From Methylobacillus flagellatus KT (lineage in GTDB: Bacteria; Pseudomonadota; Gammaproteobacteria; Burkholderiales; Methylophilaceae): DNA of 64,000 nt. A program made the translations under genes and the position numbers. Position 1 is the stretch's first letter. Each line of letters begins with the position of its first letter. Of this stretch, positions 63,477-64,000 are shown in pieces. Location: positions 496,001 through 560,000 of the forward strand of contig NC_007947.1 of NCBI RefSeq assembly GCF_000013705.1, written 5' to 3'. The notes below the pieces were generated by a model. The model was not told where the DNA came from and did no database searches. It saw nothing but the letters and a program-made list of their open reading frames with translations.

Positions 63477-63905
63477 TCAATTCCGGGCTGATGGGGCGAT
63501 GACGGGCCAGCGGTCATCCATCCATGCATATTCCTCGGGTGGTTCGGTGGTAATGACATAAATCCGGCGCTCGTCGTGATGGGTAGCGATGATACCCTTG
63601 ATGGCATGACCAGGCGGAATATCGATCCAGTGAGGATTACGCTGGGGGTCGCGGCTCAGGAATTCTTCTGCAAGGAGATCCACAGGCTCTGGCTTGAGCT
63701 TATCCCATTTACCTTGCTCCAAGGATGCTTGACGGGCCCAGCCACCCAAGAAGAAGCCACCCTCCTTTTCTTCCAGGTTATTGCCCCATCGCAGCCACTT
63801 GATCTGGCCTTCAGCGCTACGGATTGGCAAGGCGGCCTGGGGATCGGGATACTCGATACGTTTTTCCAGACCCGTATTGTCGGTTAATTTGATGCCTCTG
63901 CACAT
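63477..63905 (-). CDS. Short, divergent SRAP-like (YedK/HMCES-related) protein
   Basis: 142 residues, well below the ~220 of SOS response-associated peptidases. It begins MCRG, keeping the invariant Cys2 used by YedK/HMCES to cross-link abasic sites. It also has LRWG (family MRWGL), IYVITTEPP (family ITTxA) and DDRWPVIA (family HxRMPV). The His of that last motif is Asp here, and the segment with the catalytic Glu (ADGFYEW) is not recognisable. It could be a reduced relative or a different protein with a convergent N-terminus. The small size and altered residues make abasic-site activity uncertain. Confidence 0.5.
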   Translation of the reverse strand: MCRGIKLTDNTGLEKRIEYPDPQAALPIRSAEGQIKWLRWGNNLEEKEGGFFLGGWARQASLEQGKWDKLKPEPVDLLAEEFLSRDPQRNPHWIDIPPGHAIKGIIATHHDERRIYVITTEPPEEYAWMDDRWPVIAPSARN

Positions 63906-64000
63906 GATACTGTCCTCTAATACAATGAAGTTTATTCTAGAGGCATCGTATTAAGAATTGATTAAATGACGTAGCCTGTATTTTCTTATCCTGCTGTAGG

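Overview
The window looks like chromosome of a Gram-negative betaproteobacterium. Gene content and gene order (tgt-yajC-secD-secF, ypjD next to ffh, clpS-clpA, pssA near leuA, phoB-phoR, lpxH, POTRA-type outer-membrane transporters) fit a methylotroph of the Methylophilaceae, with Methylobacillus as my best guess. That identification is inference from memory of the families. No marker such as an intact rRNA operon or methanol dehydrogenase is present to prove it. I saw no insertion sequence, prophage or CRISPR array.

Layout. 1-7.1 kb (minus strand) is a two-partner secretion locus: a giant exoprotein running off the left edge, and its outer-membrane transporter. Its leader carries a clear GEMM-I (cyclic di-GMP-I) riboswitch with a promoter directly upstream. 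7.3-13.1 kb holds a small YnfA-type membrane protein, a glycogen-debranching-like glucosidase with a GT4 glycosyltransferase, and phoB-phoR behind a Pho box. 13.2-17.7 kb has an oxalate/formate-type MFS carrier, tag, ribH, nusB and an FHA protein, followed by a gene-free gap that contains a 114-nt sequence resembling a decayed 5S rRNA. 17.7-21.9 kb (minus) is an envelope operon: a TPR protein, a Csd6-like L,D-transpeptidase-fold protein, periplasmic and cytoplasmic cyclophilins, and lpxH. 22-30 kb carries cysS, a small exported protein and a heavy-metal RND efflux operon ending in a PII-like gene.

30-44.4 kb is mostly housekeeping: pyrD, a GST, clpS-clpA, a CNNM/CorC protein, tgt-yajC-secD-secF, pssA, a membrane-anchored C13 (legumain/caspase-fold) peptidase, and leuA. 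44.4-52.3 kb has rnk, a CbiM-like membrane protein, a HAD phosphatase, ypjD, ffh, tRNA-Lys(TTT) with its own promoter and terminator, a DHA2 drug exporter, a GNAT and DAHP synthase. 52.4-64 kb is more accessory: a DUF481 outer-membrane protein, two cyclic di-GMP enzymes in tandem, a PQQ-type sugar dehydrogenase homologue, a LuxR-type regulator whose receiver lacks the phospho-acceptor Asp, a membrane protein with a 23-residue partner, two small exported or anchored proteins, and a short divergent SRAP-like protein.

The most coherent story is cyclic di-GMP. The riboswitch places the adhesin/exoprotein locus under that second messenger, and the window also carries one enzyme with complete GGDEF and EAL domains and one dedicated cyclase with an inhibitory I-site. 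The least explained items are the 5S-like element, the C13 peptidase lying opposite to pssA and leuA, and the Csd6-like/TPR pair that share a C-terminal domain.
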